A DNA stretch of 9,308 nucleotides from Pseudomonadota bacterium (GCA_028067895.1 JAPTUI010000222.1:1-9308), one strand, 5' to 3'; counted from the first letter of the stretch, positions 1-6,186 are shown. Made by a program: numbers and translations. Notes: generated by a model not told the origin, from the sequence alone.

Positions 1-101
1 GCGCGCCGACGAGTGCACCGGAGCCCGGGGCGTTAGCGCTGATGCTGGTGGGCCTGGGGTTGGTGGGTTTTGCGGCGCGCCGACGTTTGGCGCTTCGGTG
101 A
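1..101 (+). CDS. C-terminal end of a PEP-CTERM sorting-signal protein (5' truncated)
   Basis: Read in the frame whose first full codon begins at base 3, the sequence encodes a run ending APTSAPEPGALALML, then VGLGLVGFAARRRLALR, then TGA at 99-101. This is the classic tripartite PEP-CTERM signal: a Pro-Glu-Pro motif (about residues 6-8 of the visible part), a single hydrophobic transmembrane stretch of about 15-16 residues rich in Leu, Gly and Val, and a basic Arg-Arg-Arg cluster close to the C-terminus. In this family the tail is recognised by an exosortase (EpsH/XrtA type), which processes the protein at the inner membrane on its way to the surface or the exopolysaccharide matrix. Only the sorting tail is inside the window, so the function of the mature protein cannot be told. 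The gene converges on the tRNA-Leu gene. Confidence 0.85.
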   Translation, partial: APTSAPEPGALALMLVGLGLVGFAARRRLALR

Positions 102-133
102 TTCGAGTCATTTAGCTCATTTGAGGGGGTTCA

Positions 134-149
134 GGGGGAAACTTCCCCC
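134..149. repeat. Perfect inverted repeat between convergent genes
   Basis: GGGGGAA (134-140) and TTCCCCC (143-149) are perfect reverse complements separated by two bases, giving at least a 6-bp hairpin with a 4-base loop. It lies 33 bases after the PEP-CTERM stop codon. It could be a transcript-end hairpin for that gene, but no T-run follows in either direction, so a terminator role is only a guess. Confidence 0.45.
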
Positions 150-286
150 AGAGCCGTCGCGCGCACGGCGGGAAAAAAGACGTTTGGGTCGCTGCGACTC
201 GCGTTGGAGGTCGGGTTGGCGTGCGCGCCATCCCGCCTGTCGCGACCGACCGGCTCCGGCTGCACGGCACCCTGCGTGCTCGCTGG

Positions 287-305
287 GCGCTCCACGACGG
301 AGCGC
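287..305. repeat. GC-rich hairpin downstream of tRNA-Leu
   Basis: GCGCTCC (287-293) and GGAGCGC (299-305) form a perfect 7-bp stem with a 5-base loop. In the tRNA transcript (- strand) it would form 43 bases after the encoded CCA. It could protect or delimit the 3' end of the precursor. It lacks the following U-tract of a standard intrinsic terminator. Confidence 0.4.
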
Positions 306-347
306 GGGACGCCGAGTTCCAGCGCACGGCAATACTTGAAGAGTTGA

Positions 348-666
348 TGGTGCCCGAGGTCGGAGTCGAACCGACACGCTTTTAAGGGCGGCGGATTTTC
401 ATCCCACTTCGACTTTCGTCGCCTCCGGGGTCTGGGACCGTCGGAGTTCGTGGGCTGGAGCACGCCTTCACCATAGCCTTGTGGCCTTAGGTGCCCGCCG
501 TCTGCTCTCTACACCTTCCCCGCAGGCTGCGGGGCTTGGCTCGGCATGAGCTCGAATGTCTCAGGGCCTCTACCGAGTTTGACGGGCTTCACCTCACGGA
601 TTTCTCCGCGAGGGCTCAAGTTGAATGGTCTGAGTCCGCTGCGTCTACCAATTCCGCCACTCGGGC
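348..666 (-). tRNA. tRNA-Leu (anticodon CAA after splicing), interrupted by a group I intron
   Basis: Exon 1 is 666..632 (35 nt) and exon 2 is 399..348 (52 nt including an encoded CCA at 350-348), so the mature tRNA is 87 nt, normal for a long-variable-arm leucine tRNA. Acceptor strands GCCCGAG and CTCGGGC pair over 7 bp and are followed by discriminator A73, as in bacterial tRNA-Leu. The T arm is GTCGG / TTCGACT / CCGAC. The long variable arm has a CGC/GCG stem. The anticodon stem GCGGA/TCCGC closes only when the two halves, 232 nt apart, are joined, giving the 7-nt loop CTCAAAA and anticodon CAA, which reads UUG. The halves are unmistakable, but the anticodon depends on splicing after C34 and before the AAAA at 399-396, inferred from the terminal G of the intron and from analogy with cyanobacterial tRNA-Leu introns. 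The neighbouring queA and tgt enzymes act on GUN-anticodon tRNAs, so adjacency implies no functional link. Confidence 0.93.
400..631 (-). ncRNA. Group I self-splicing intron, IC3-like, in the tRNA-Leu anticodon loop
   Basis: A 232-nt ribozyme without an ORF. On the - strand I can fold the full core. P1: exon CUC plus intron A against the guide UUGAG (619..615). P2: 9-bp hairpin with GAAA loop (613..592). P3: GCCCGUC (587..581) with GACGGCGGGC (502..493), leaving a CGG bulge. P4: CUCGG (577..573) with CCGAG (544..540). P6: CCCCGCA/UGCGGGG (534..518). P7, the guanosine site: GAGCA (507..503) with UGCUC (462..458). P8: ACC/GGU (492..490 and 472..470). P9: CCCAC/GUGGG (454..450 and 407..403), enclosing CUCCG/CGGAG and a CGAC-GAAA-GUCG hairpin (421..410). 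The last base is G (400), as group I introns require. From memory, the P3 bulge, the P7 arrangement and the strings AAGGUGUAGAGA and ACCUAAGG match the Azoarcus tRNA-Ile intron, with compensatory changes in P3 and P7. The cyanobacterial tRNA-Leu(UAA) intron likewise ends ...AAUG before AAAAUCCG. Confidence 0.93.
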
Positions 667-677
667 ACGAGGGCGGG

Positions 678-706
678 AGTATACGGGGCTGCGCGCGCGC
701 TGGATA
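678..706 (-). promoter_or_regulatory. Probable sigma-70 promoter of tRNA-Leu
   Basis: On the - strand TATACT (683..678) is a five-of-six match to the -10 consensus and sits 11 bases before the mature tRNA 5' end at 666, leaving a short leader. Seventeen bases upstream lies TATCCA (706..701), a weak -35 match. The stretch between the -10 and the tRNA is almost entirely G and C, the discriminator composition typical of stable-RNA promoters under stringent control. The -10 is convincing; the -35 is not. Confidence 0.55.
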
Positions 707-750
707 CTGGCGGTGAGCCGGTGCGCCGTGCCACCGTGTACCATTCGCGG

Positions 751-1806
751 GTGAATCTCAGCGACTTCTCCTACGACCTGCCGCCCGAGCAGATCGCCCA
801 AACTCCGCTCCCGGATCGCTCCGCCAGCCGCATGCTCGCGCTCGACCGGGACAGCGGTGCCTGGGCGGACGGATCGGTGCGCGATCTTCCCGAGCGGCTC
901 CAGCCCGGGGACCTCATTGTGCTCAACGACACCCGTGTGGTGGCGGCTCGCCTGCACGGTGTGAAGCCGACGGGAGGGCACGTCGAGATGCTGCTCGAGC
1001 GGGCCTGCGCGGAGTGCGAAGCACTGGTCCAGCTACGTGCCAGCAAGCCCGTCCGGCCTGGACTTATGATCAGTACGGCCGGCGGCGCGATCGAGGTACT
1101 CGAGCGGCAGGACGACCTGTGGCGTGTGCGTGTGCCGGGGCCGGTCCTCGAATTCTTCGATCGCTGGGGCGAGGTGCCACTGCCCCCGTACATTGCGCGA
1201 ACGGCCGATGCGGCGGACCGGCTGCGCTACCAGAGCGTCTTTGCCCGGGAACCCGGGGCCGTCGCTGCGCCCACTGCCAGCCTGCACTTTGATACCCCCT
1301 TGCTCGAGGCCATCGCGGCCCGAGGCGTCGAAACCGCGTTCGTGACGCTGCACGTCGGCGCCGGTACATTCCAGCCCGTGCGCACCGAGCAGGTCGAGGC
1401 ACACGTCATGCACTCCGAGCGGGTGAGTGTCGGGGCACGGACTTGCGAGGCGGTGGTCCGGGCCCGTGCCCGCGGGGGGCGGATCGTGGCGGTCGGGACC
1501 ACGGTCGTGCGGGCGCTGGAATCCGCTGCGCAGCAAAGTGCCGGCCGCGGTGGGGCGCTGATCGAGCCCTGGTCCGGGGAGACGCGCCTGTTCATCCGTC
1601 CGGGGTTCCAGTTCCGGGTGGTCGAGGCGTTGCTGACGAACTTTCACCTGCCCGAATCGACCCTGCTGATGCTCGTCTGTGCCTTCGCCGGCCGCGACGC
1701 GGTGCTCGGCGCCTACCGGCATGCGGTCGAGGCGGGCTACCGATTTTTCAGCTACGGGGATGCGATGTTCCTCGCGCGTGGTCTGGACGGCGCGAAGCCG
1801 CGCTGA
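751..1806 (+). CDS. queA: S-adenosylmethionine:tRNA ribosyltransferase-isomerase QueA
   Basis: Transfers and isomerises the ribosyl part of S-adenosylmethionine onto 7-aminomethyl-7-deazaguanine already placed at position 34 of tRNA, making epoxyqueuosine; it is cytoplasmic and acts after Tgt. The 351-residue product matches the family size. Visible conserved blocks are NLSDFSYDLPPEQIAQ at residues 2-17, GDLIVLNDTRVVAARLHG at 53-70, LPPYI at 144-148, PGAVAAPTASLHF at 168-180, HVGAGTFQPVR at 201-211, VGTTVVRALES at 248-258, TNFHLPESTLLMLV at 296-309 and YRFFSYGDAM at 330-339. I chose GTG 751 because it gives the standard N-terminus; the frame stays open upstream to another GTG at 721, which would add ten residues not typical of the family. 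The ribosome binding site is weak (GCGGG directly upstream). tgt follows after 35 bases on the same strand. Confidence 0.96.
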   Translation: MNLSDFSYDLPPEQIAQTPLPDRSASRMLALDRDSGAWADGSVRDLPERLQPGDLIVLNDTRVVAARLHGVKPTGGHVEMLLERACAECEALVQLRASKPVRPGLMISTAGGAIEVLERQDDLWRVRVPGPVLEFFDRWGEVPLPPYIARTADAADRLRYQSVFAREPGAVAAPTASLHFDTPLLEAIAARGVETAFVTLHVGAGTFQPVRTEQVEAHVMHSERVSVGARTCEAVVRARARGGRIVAVGTTVVRALESAAQQSAGRGGALIEPWSGETRLFIRPGFQFRVVEALLTNFHLPESTLLMLVCAFAGRDAVLGAYRHAVEAGYRFFSYGDAMFLARGLDGAKPR

Positions 1807-1841
1807 ATCTGACGATCGCACCCCATCCAAATGGTGATCTT

Positions 1842-2966
1842 GTGAGACCTAAGTTCGAATTGCTTGCCACGGACGGCGCTGCGCGCCGCGGCCGGCTGAC
1901 CCTGGCCCATGGTACGGTCGAGACGCCGGCCTTCATGCCGGTCGGAACCTACGGCACGGTCAAGGCCATGACGCCGGAGGAGCTCGAGGGGCTCGGTGCC
2001 GAAATCATCCTTGGCAATACCTTCCACCTCATGCTGCGCCCAGGCGTCGAGAACGTCGCCGCGCACGGCGGCCTGCACGGCTTCATGCACTGGCGGCGGC
2101 CGATCCTCACCGATTCCGGCGGCTTTCAGGTGTTCAGCTTGAAGAGTCTGCGTAAGATCACCGAGGAAGGCGTCAAATTCCGCTCGCCGATCGACGGCAG
2201 CGAAGTACGCCTGCGGCCCGAGGACGCGATGCAGGTGCAGCTCGGGTTGCGCTCGGATATCGCGATGGCCTTCGACGAGTGTACCCCGTATCCGGCGAAC
2301 GAGTCCGAGGCACACCAGTCCATGGAACGCTCGATGCGCTGGGCCGAACGCGGCCATCGGCGCTACTACCGCGACGAGCCACCGGGCGGACTCTTCGGCA
2401 TCGTGCAGGGCGGCATGTATCCGGCCCTGCGCCTCGCCTCGCTCGAGGCGCTCTCGCGTCTCGATTGGCCGGGCCTCGCGATCGGGGGGCTCGCGGTCGG
2501 GGAGCCGGAGGCCGAGCGATTGCGCATTCTCGAGGCGCTCGTGCCGCACATGCCTGCGGATCGGCCGCGCTACCTGATGGGAGTCGGGCGACCGGAGGAC
2601 ATCATCGCGGCGGTGCTGCGAGGCGTGGATATGTTCGATTGCGTCATGCCCACCCGGCATGCCCGCAATGGCCACCTGTTCACCTCCGGGGGGGTGATCA
2701 ACATCCGCAATGCCGTGCACGAACGCGATACCGGCCCGGTGGATCCTGAGTGTGACTGCTACACCTGCCGCAATTATTCCCGTGCCTACCTGCGCCACCT
2801 GGACCGCTGCAAGGAGATCCTGGGCAGCCGGCTGAACACCATCCACAACCTGGCGTTCTACCTGGGGCTGATGCGCCGTCTGCGCGGGGCCATCGAGGCG
2901 GGCCGGCTGGCCGCCTTCTGCACCGGATTTCTCGCCCGGCGGACCCGCCCCGACGCTGTGGCATAA
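1842..2966 (+). CDS. tgt: Queuine tRNA-ribosyltransferase (tRNA-guanine transglycosylase) Tgt
   Basis: Exchanges guanine-34 of tRNAs with GUN anticodons (Asp, Asn, His, Tyr) for preQ1, the step before QueA. The 374-residue product is within one residue of the E. coli length and shows the TIM-barrel family motifs: FMPVGTYGTVKAMTPEEL at residues 31-48, GNTFHL at 58-63, LTDSGGFQVFSL at 89-100 (Asp91 corresponds to the general acid region), FDECTPYP at 144-151, GGLAVGE at 215-221 and GVDMFDCVMPTR at 261-272, which contains the nucleophilic Asp. The zinc site is complete: Cys304, Cys306 and Cys309 in CDCYTC plus His335 in NTIHN. GTG 1842 is chosen because MRPKFELLATDG matches the usual start and GGTGA lies five bases upstream; the frame remains open far upstream inside queA but that part is only shadow of queA. 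Likely co-transcribed with queA. Confidence 0.97.
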   Translation: MRPKFELLATDGAARRGRLTLAHGTVETPAFMPVGTYGTVKAMTPEELEGLGAEIILGNTFHLMLRPGVENVAAHGGLHGFMHWRRPILTDSGGFQVFSLKSLRKITEEGVKFRSPIDGSEVRLRPEDAMQVQLGLRSDIAMAFDECTPYPANESEAHQSMERSMRWAERGHRRYYRDEPPGGLFGIVQGGMYPALRLASLEALSRLDWPGLAIGGLAVGEPEAERLRILEALVPHMPADRPRYLMGVGRPEDIIAAVLRGVDMFDCVMPTRHARNGHLFTSGGVINIRNAVHERDTGPVDPECDCYTCRNYSRAYLRHLDRCKEILGSRLNTIHNLAFYLGLMRRLRGAIEAGRLAAFCTGFLARRTRPDAVA

Positions 2967-2967
2967 T
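2959..2967 (+). promoter_or_regulatory. Candidate extended -10 promoter for yajC-secD-secF
   Basis: TGGCATAAT (2959-2967) fits the extended -10 pattern TGn followed by CATAAT, five of six against TATAAT. It overlaps the tgt stop codon and lies about 62 bases before the yajC start. No good -35 is seen at 17 bases upstream, as is common for extended -10 promoters. In such a GC-rich stretch the AT-rich hexamer stands out, but a chance match is possible and yajC may simply be read through from tgt. Confidence 0.4.
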
Positions 2968-3029
2968 GCCGGCCCTTCGCTCCGAGGCCCGCACTAGAGG
3001 CACCGGAGGTGGTCTCGAGGATCTTTTAA

Positions 3030-3362
3030 ATGAATGCATTGATTCCTACCGCCTGGGCAGCCCCGGCCGCCCCGGCAGCCGGCCCGAGTCCGTTGCCTTC
3101 GCTGCTGCTGATGGGCGCGGTGATCATTGGGATGTATTTCCTGCTGATCCGGCCGCAGCAGAAGAAAATGAAGGAGCACCAGGCGCTGGTCTCCAAGCTC
3201 TCGGCGGGTGACGAGGTGGTCACCAGCGGAGGGCTCCTCGGACGCATCGTCGAGGTCGGCGAGCATTTCGTCACCCTGGAGATCGCCGAGGGCGTCCAGG
3301 TGAAGGTGCAGAAGCACCAGGTTAACGCCCTGATGCCCAAGGGCACCCTGAAAAGCGCGTAA
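3030..3362 (+). CDS. yajC: Sec translocon accessory protein YajC
   Basis: Small single-pass inner-membrane protein that associates with SecD and SecF and through them with SecYEG. The 110-residue product has an Ala/Pro-rich N-terminus, one membrane segment at about residues 24-39 (LLLMGAVIIGMYFLLI), the family hallmark RPQQKK at 40-45, and a soluble domain with GDEVVTSGGLLGRI at about 60-73, as in YajC of E. coli. The start ATG has GAGGA (3017-3021) eight bases upstream; a stronger GGAGGT at 3005-3010 is too far away to serve it. secD begins only three bases after the stop codon, which argues for translational coupling. tgt lies 63 bases upstream. Confidence 0.95.
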   Translation: MNALIPTAWAAPAAPAAGPSPLPSLLLMGAVIIGMYFLLIRPQQKKMKEHQALVSKLSAGDEVVTSGGLLGRIVEVGEHFVTLEIAEGVQVKVQKHQVNALMPKGTLKSA

Positions 3363-3365
3363 GCC

Positions 3366-5240
3366 ATGCTCGAATACGCCCGTTGGAAGTACATCCTGAT
3401 CGCGGCCGTGCTGGCCCTCGGTCTGCTGTTCGCGCTGCCGAACGTGTTCGGTCAGGACCCGGCGCTGCAGTTGGCGCACGCGGATCACTCAGCAGTGACG
3501 AGCGCCGAGACGCACGTGATCACTTCCTTCCTGCAACAGCAGAAGATCCCGTTCCGCAGAGCATACGTGCAGAACGGACGGCTGATCGTGCGATTTGCGA
3601 ACGTGCCGGACCAGCTACGCGGCAGCGATGCCATCGATGGCCAGTTCAAGAAGCAGTACATCTCGGCCAAGACGCTCGTGCCGCGCACTCCGGGGTGGCT
3701 GCGCGCGCTGGGGCTGAAGCCGATGCCGCTCGGCCTGGATCTGAGCGGTGGCCTTGACCTTCTTTACCAGGTCGACATCAAGAGCGCGGTCCGCCAGATC
3801 CTGCAGACCTACACCCAGGACGCTTCGCGGGCGCTGGCGGATGCGAAGGTGCCGGTAACCGGCATCGCAGATGTCGCCATCGACGGCAGCAGGCTGCCGA
3901 ACACGATCCAGATCACGCTTGCGCCGAACGCGAACCTCGCCGCCGCGCAGCGCGCGCTGACCGATCCGCTGCGCGGCCTGACCATTACCACGAGCACCGG
4001 CTCCAGCGGCGCGGTCATCCAGGCGACGATGCCGGCGGCGAAAATTCTCGCGCGTGAGAATTATGCGATCGAGCAGAACATCTCGATCCTGCGCAACCGC
4101 GCCAATCAGCTGGGCGTTTCCGAGCCGAAGGTCGAGCGCCAGGGCAACGACCGGATCGACGTGCAGCTGCCGGGCGTGCAGAACATGGCCGAGGTCAAGC
4201 ACCTTCTCGGTCAGACCGCGACGCTGGAATTTCACCTCAACGACATGGAGAACAGCGCGTTCGAGGCGCAGCAGAGTGGCAACGTGCCGCTCGGGGACAA
4301 GCTGTACACGAACACCTCGATGGGCATCCCGGTGCTGCTGAAGCGCGAGGTGATCGCCACCGGGGATCAGCTGACTAATGCCACGGTGGGCCAGAGCCAG
4401 CAAGGACCGGCCGTCAATATCACGCTCGACAGCCGGGCTGGCGAGAGCATGCTGCGCACCACCAAGCAGAACGTCGGCAAGCAGATGGGCGTGGTGCTGA
4501 TCACCAAGCACACCGAGACCCGCGAGGTCGACGGCAAGCAGGTGACTCGGCAGGTGACCACCGAGAAAGTGATCAATGACGCCACCATCGACGGAGTATT
4601 CGCCGATCGCTTCCAGATCACGGGTCTGACCCTCGGGGAGGCTCAGGATCTGGCCATCCTGCTCAGGTCTGGCTCGTTCGTCACGCCCATCAGTCTGGTG
4701 TCGGAGAACATCATCGGTCCGAGCCTCGGTGCGGCCAATATCCGCATGGGCATGATGGCGCTGATCATCGGCATGGCTGGCGTGCTGCTGTTTATGGCGC
4801 TTTACTACAAGATCTTCGGGCTGGTGGCCGATGCGGTCCTGGTGGCGAACGTCGTGCTGCTGACCGCATTGCTGTCGATGATGCACGCTTCGCTGTCGCT
4901 GCCGGGCATCGCCGGTATCATCCTCACCGTCGGTATCGCAGTCGATGCGAATGTGCTGATTTACGAGCGTATCCGCGAGGAGCTGCGCAAGGGCGTCACG
5001 CCTCAGGCGGCGATCCGAGCCGGATTTGAAAAGGCGTTCTCGGCAATCGCCGATTCGAATGTCACCACGGCGATCGCGGGCTTGGTGTTGTGGATCTTCG
5101 GCACCGGCGCGATCCGCGGCTTCGCTGTGGTGCTCACGCTCGGCATTGCTACTTCGATGTTCACCTCGCTGATGGGCAGTCGCGCGCTGGTGACACTCAT
5201 GTACGGCGGGCGGCGCAAGATCGCCCGGCTGCACATCTAG
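3366..5240 (+). CDS. secD: Protein translocase subunit SecD
   Basis: Large subunit of the SecDF proton-driven motor that assists late protein translocation from the periplasmic side. The 624-residue product is close to the roughly 615 residues of E. coli SecD. It has a first membrane segment at about residues 9-26, a long periplasmic region beginning with the first domain and the hallmark LGLDLSGGLDLLYQVD at 122-137, the ILRNRANQLGVSEPKV block at 241-256, and a C-terminal membrane half from about residue 461 to 612 with five predicted segments. The conserved acidic membrane residue of the family is present as Asp527 in GIAVDANVLIYERIREE (523-539). It starts three bases after yajC with no clear Shine-Dalgarno sequence of its own, so coupled translation is likely. 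secF follows ten bases after the stop. Confidence 0.97.
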   Translation: MLEYARWKYILIAAVLALGLLFALPNVFGQDPALQLAHADHSAVTSAETHVITSFLQQQKIPFRRAYVQNGRLIVRFANVPDQLRGSDAIDGQFKKQYISAKTLVPRTPGWLRALGLKPMPLGLDLSGGLDLLYQVDIKSAVRQILQTYTQDASRALADAKVPVTGIADVAIDGSRLPNTIQITLAPNANLAAAQRALTDPLRGLTITTSTGSSGAVIQATMPAAKILARENYAIEQNISILRNRANQLGVSEPKVERQGNDRIDVQLPGVQNMAEVKHLLGQTATLEFHLNDMENSAFEAQQSGNVPLGDKLYTNTSMGIPVLLKREVIATGDQLTNATVGQSQQGPAVNITLDSRAGESMLRTTKQNVGKQMGVVLITKHTETREVDGKQVTRQVTTEKVINDATIDGVFADRFQITGLTLGEAQDLAILLRSGSFVTPISLVSENIIGPSLGAANIRMGMMALIIGMAGVLLFMALYYKIFGLVADAVLVANVVLLTALLSMMHASLSLPGIAGIILTVGIAVDANVLIYERIREELRKGVTPQAAIRAGFEKAFSAIADSNVTTAIAGLVLWIFGTGAIRGFAVVLTLGIATSMFTSLMGSRALVTLMYGGRRKIARLHI

Positions 5241-5250
5241 GGGATTGCAC

Positions 5251-6186
5251 GTGGAATTTTTCAGCCATCAAACCAACTTCCAGTTCATGGCCACACGCAA
5301 GGTGTGGTTTGGACTGTCCATCGTGCTGATGATCGCCTCATCCGTGCTCCTGTTCACTCGTGGTCTGAACCTGGCCATCGACTTCACCGGCGGCGTCACT
5401 GTGCAGGCGACGTTCCCGACCTCGGCGGACCTCTCGGCAGTGCGGCAGAAGGTTGCCGCAGCCGGTTTCAAGGACGCGGTGGTCGAATACGTCGGAACCT
5501 CACGGACCATTGCCGTGCGCTTGCCGCCGGAGCCGCACCAGACGTCCACGCAGCTGCGTACCCGAATGGAGAACGCGCTGAAGCAGGTCAACTCCGGGGC
5601 TAGCGTGCAGTCGCTCTCGGTGGTCGGGCCGCAGGTTGGCTCGCAGTTGGAAAAGAGCGCCGGCTGGGCGCTTGCGTTCACGCTGCTGTTCATCTTCCTG
5701 TACATCGCTTGGCGCTTCCACACCTGGAGACTCTCCCTCGGGGCCATTCTCGCGGTGCTGCATGATCCAATCCTGGTGCTCGGGTTCTTCGCCCTCACGC
5801 AGATCTCCTTCGATCTGAACGTGGTCGCAGCGGTGCTGGCGGTCATCGGCTATTCGCTGAACGACACCGTGGTGGTGTTCGACCGTATCCGCGAGCGCTT
5901 CGAGGGCAACCGGCGGCTCGCCCCGAACGTCGTGCTCGATCAGGCGATCAACCAGACGCTCTCACGTACCATCATGACCAAGGTGGTGACGTCGATTGTC
6001 GTGGTGGCGCTGCTCGTGCTCGGCGGCCCGGTGCTGCGCGGCTTCTCGGCCGCACTGCTGATCGGTATCCTCGCCGGCACGTACTCCTCGATCTACATCT
6101 CCAGCGCCATCGCGCTCGAGTGCGGTCTGACCGCCGAGCACATCTTTCCGTCCGCCCGCAAGGCGGCCGCGGACGAGCTGCCCTGA
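5251..6186 (+). CDS. secF: Protein translocase subunit SecF
   Basis: Partner of SecD in the proton-driven translocation complex. The 311-residue product has the family layout: first membrane segment at about residues 17-35, IDFTGGV at 43-49 at the start of the periplasmic domain, VVGPQVGSQL at 124-133, and five further membrane segments from about residue 137 to 290, with GYSLNDTVVVFDRIRERF at 200-217 as the signature loop. I chose GTG 5251 because GGGGA (5240-5244) lies six bases upstream and MEFF is the usual N-terminus; an in-frame TTG at 5245 would overlap the spacer and adds only two residues. suhB begins ten bases after the stop codon. Confidence 0.96.
   Translation: MEFFSHQTNFQFMATRKVWFGLSIVLMIASSVLLFTRGLNLAIDFTGGVTVQATFPTSADLSAVRQKVAAAGFKDAVVEYVGTSRTIAVRLPPEPHQTSTQLRTRMENALKQVNSGASVQSLSVVGPQVGSQLEKSAGWALAFTLLFIFLYIAWRFHTWRLSLGAILAVLHDPILVLGFFALTQISFDLNVVAAVLAVIGYSLNDTVVVFDRIRERFEGNRRLAPNVVLDQAINQTLSRTIMTKVVTSIVVVALLVLGGPVLRGFSAALLIGILAGTYSSIYISSAIALECGLTAEHIFPSARKAAADELP

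Larger units (their letters stand above)
102..347. other. Intergenic region between convergent PEP-CTERM gene and tRNA-Leu, no gene seen
   Basis: I see no convincing coding region. The open frames here on both strands have arginine-rich, low-complexity compositions expected from random frames in GC-rich DNA, and none resembles a known protein. The stretch contains two perfect inverted repeats (134-149 and 287-305) and a run of six A at 173-178. Because the flanking genes converge, transcription termination for both would be expected here, but neither hairpin is followed by a clear T-run on the appropriate strand. Confidence 0.6.

Noticed and set aside
173..198. Intrinsic terminator for the tRNA: T-run on the - strand (178..173) after a GTCG-CAG-CGAC hairpin
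   Set aside because: The stem is only four pairs and lies about nine bases from the T-run, 150 bases past the tRNA; too weak to call.
131..463. Open frames on both strands across the tRNA and its intron, including one of 110 residues
   Set aside because: They cross the tRNA exon and intron helices, have arginine/proline-rich random-frame composition and resemble no protein family; the RNA fold explains the sequence.
400..631. Possible homing endonuclease gene inside the intron
   Set aside because: The intron is only 232 nt, every part is used by predicted helices and no LAGLIDADG, GIY-YIG or HNH motif is visible.
348..666. tRNA-Leu degraded or disrupted by an insertion (pseudogene)
   Set aside because: All tRNA stems are intact after joining and the insert is a complete group I intron ending in G at the expected anticodon-loop position.
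703..708. GATACT as a -10 element for queA
   Set aside because: Only four of six matches and no acceptable -35 at 16-18 bases upstream.
1443..1841. N-terminal extension of tgt by 133 residues
   Set aside because: It overlaps the 3' end of queA in another frame, lacks homology to Tgt, and the family N-terminus begins at GTG 1842 with a well-placed ribosome binding site.
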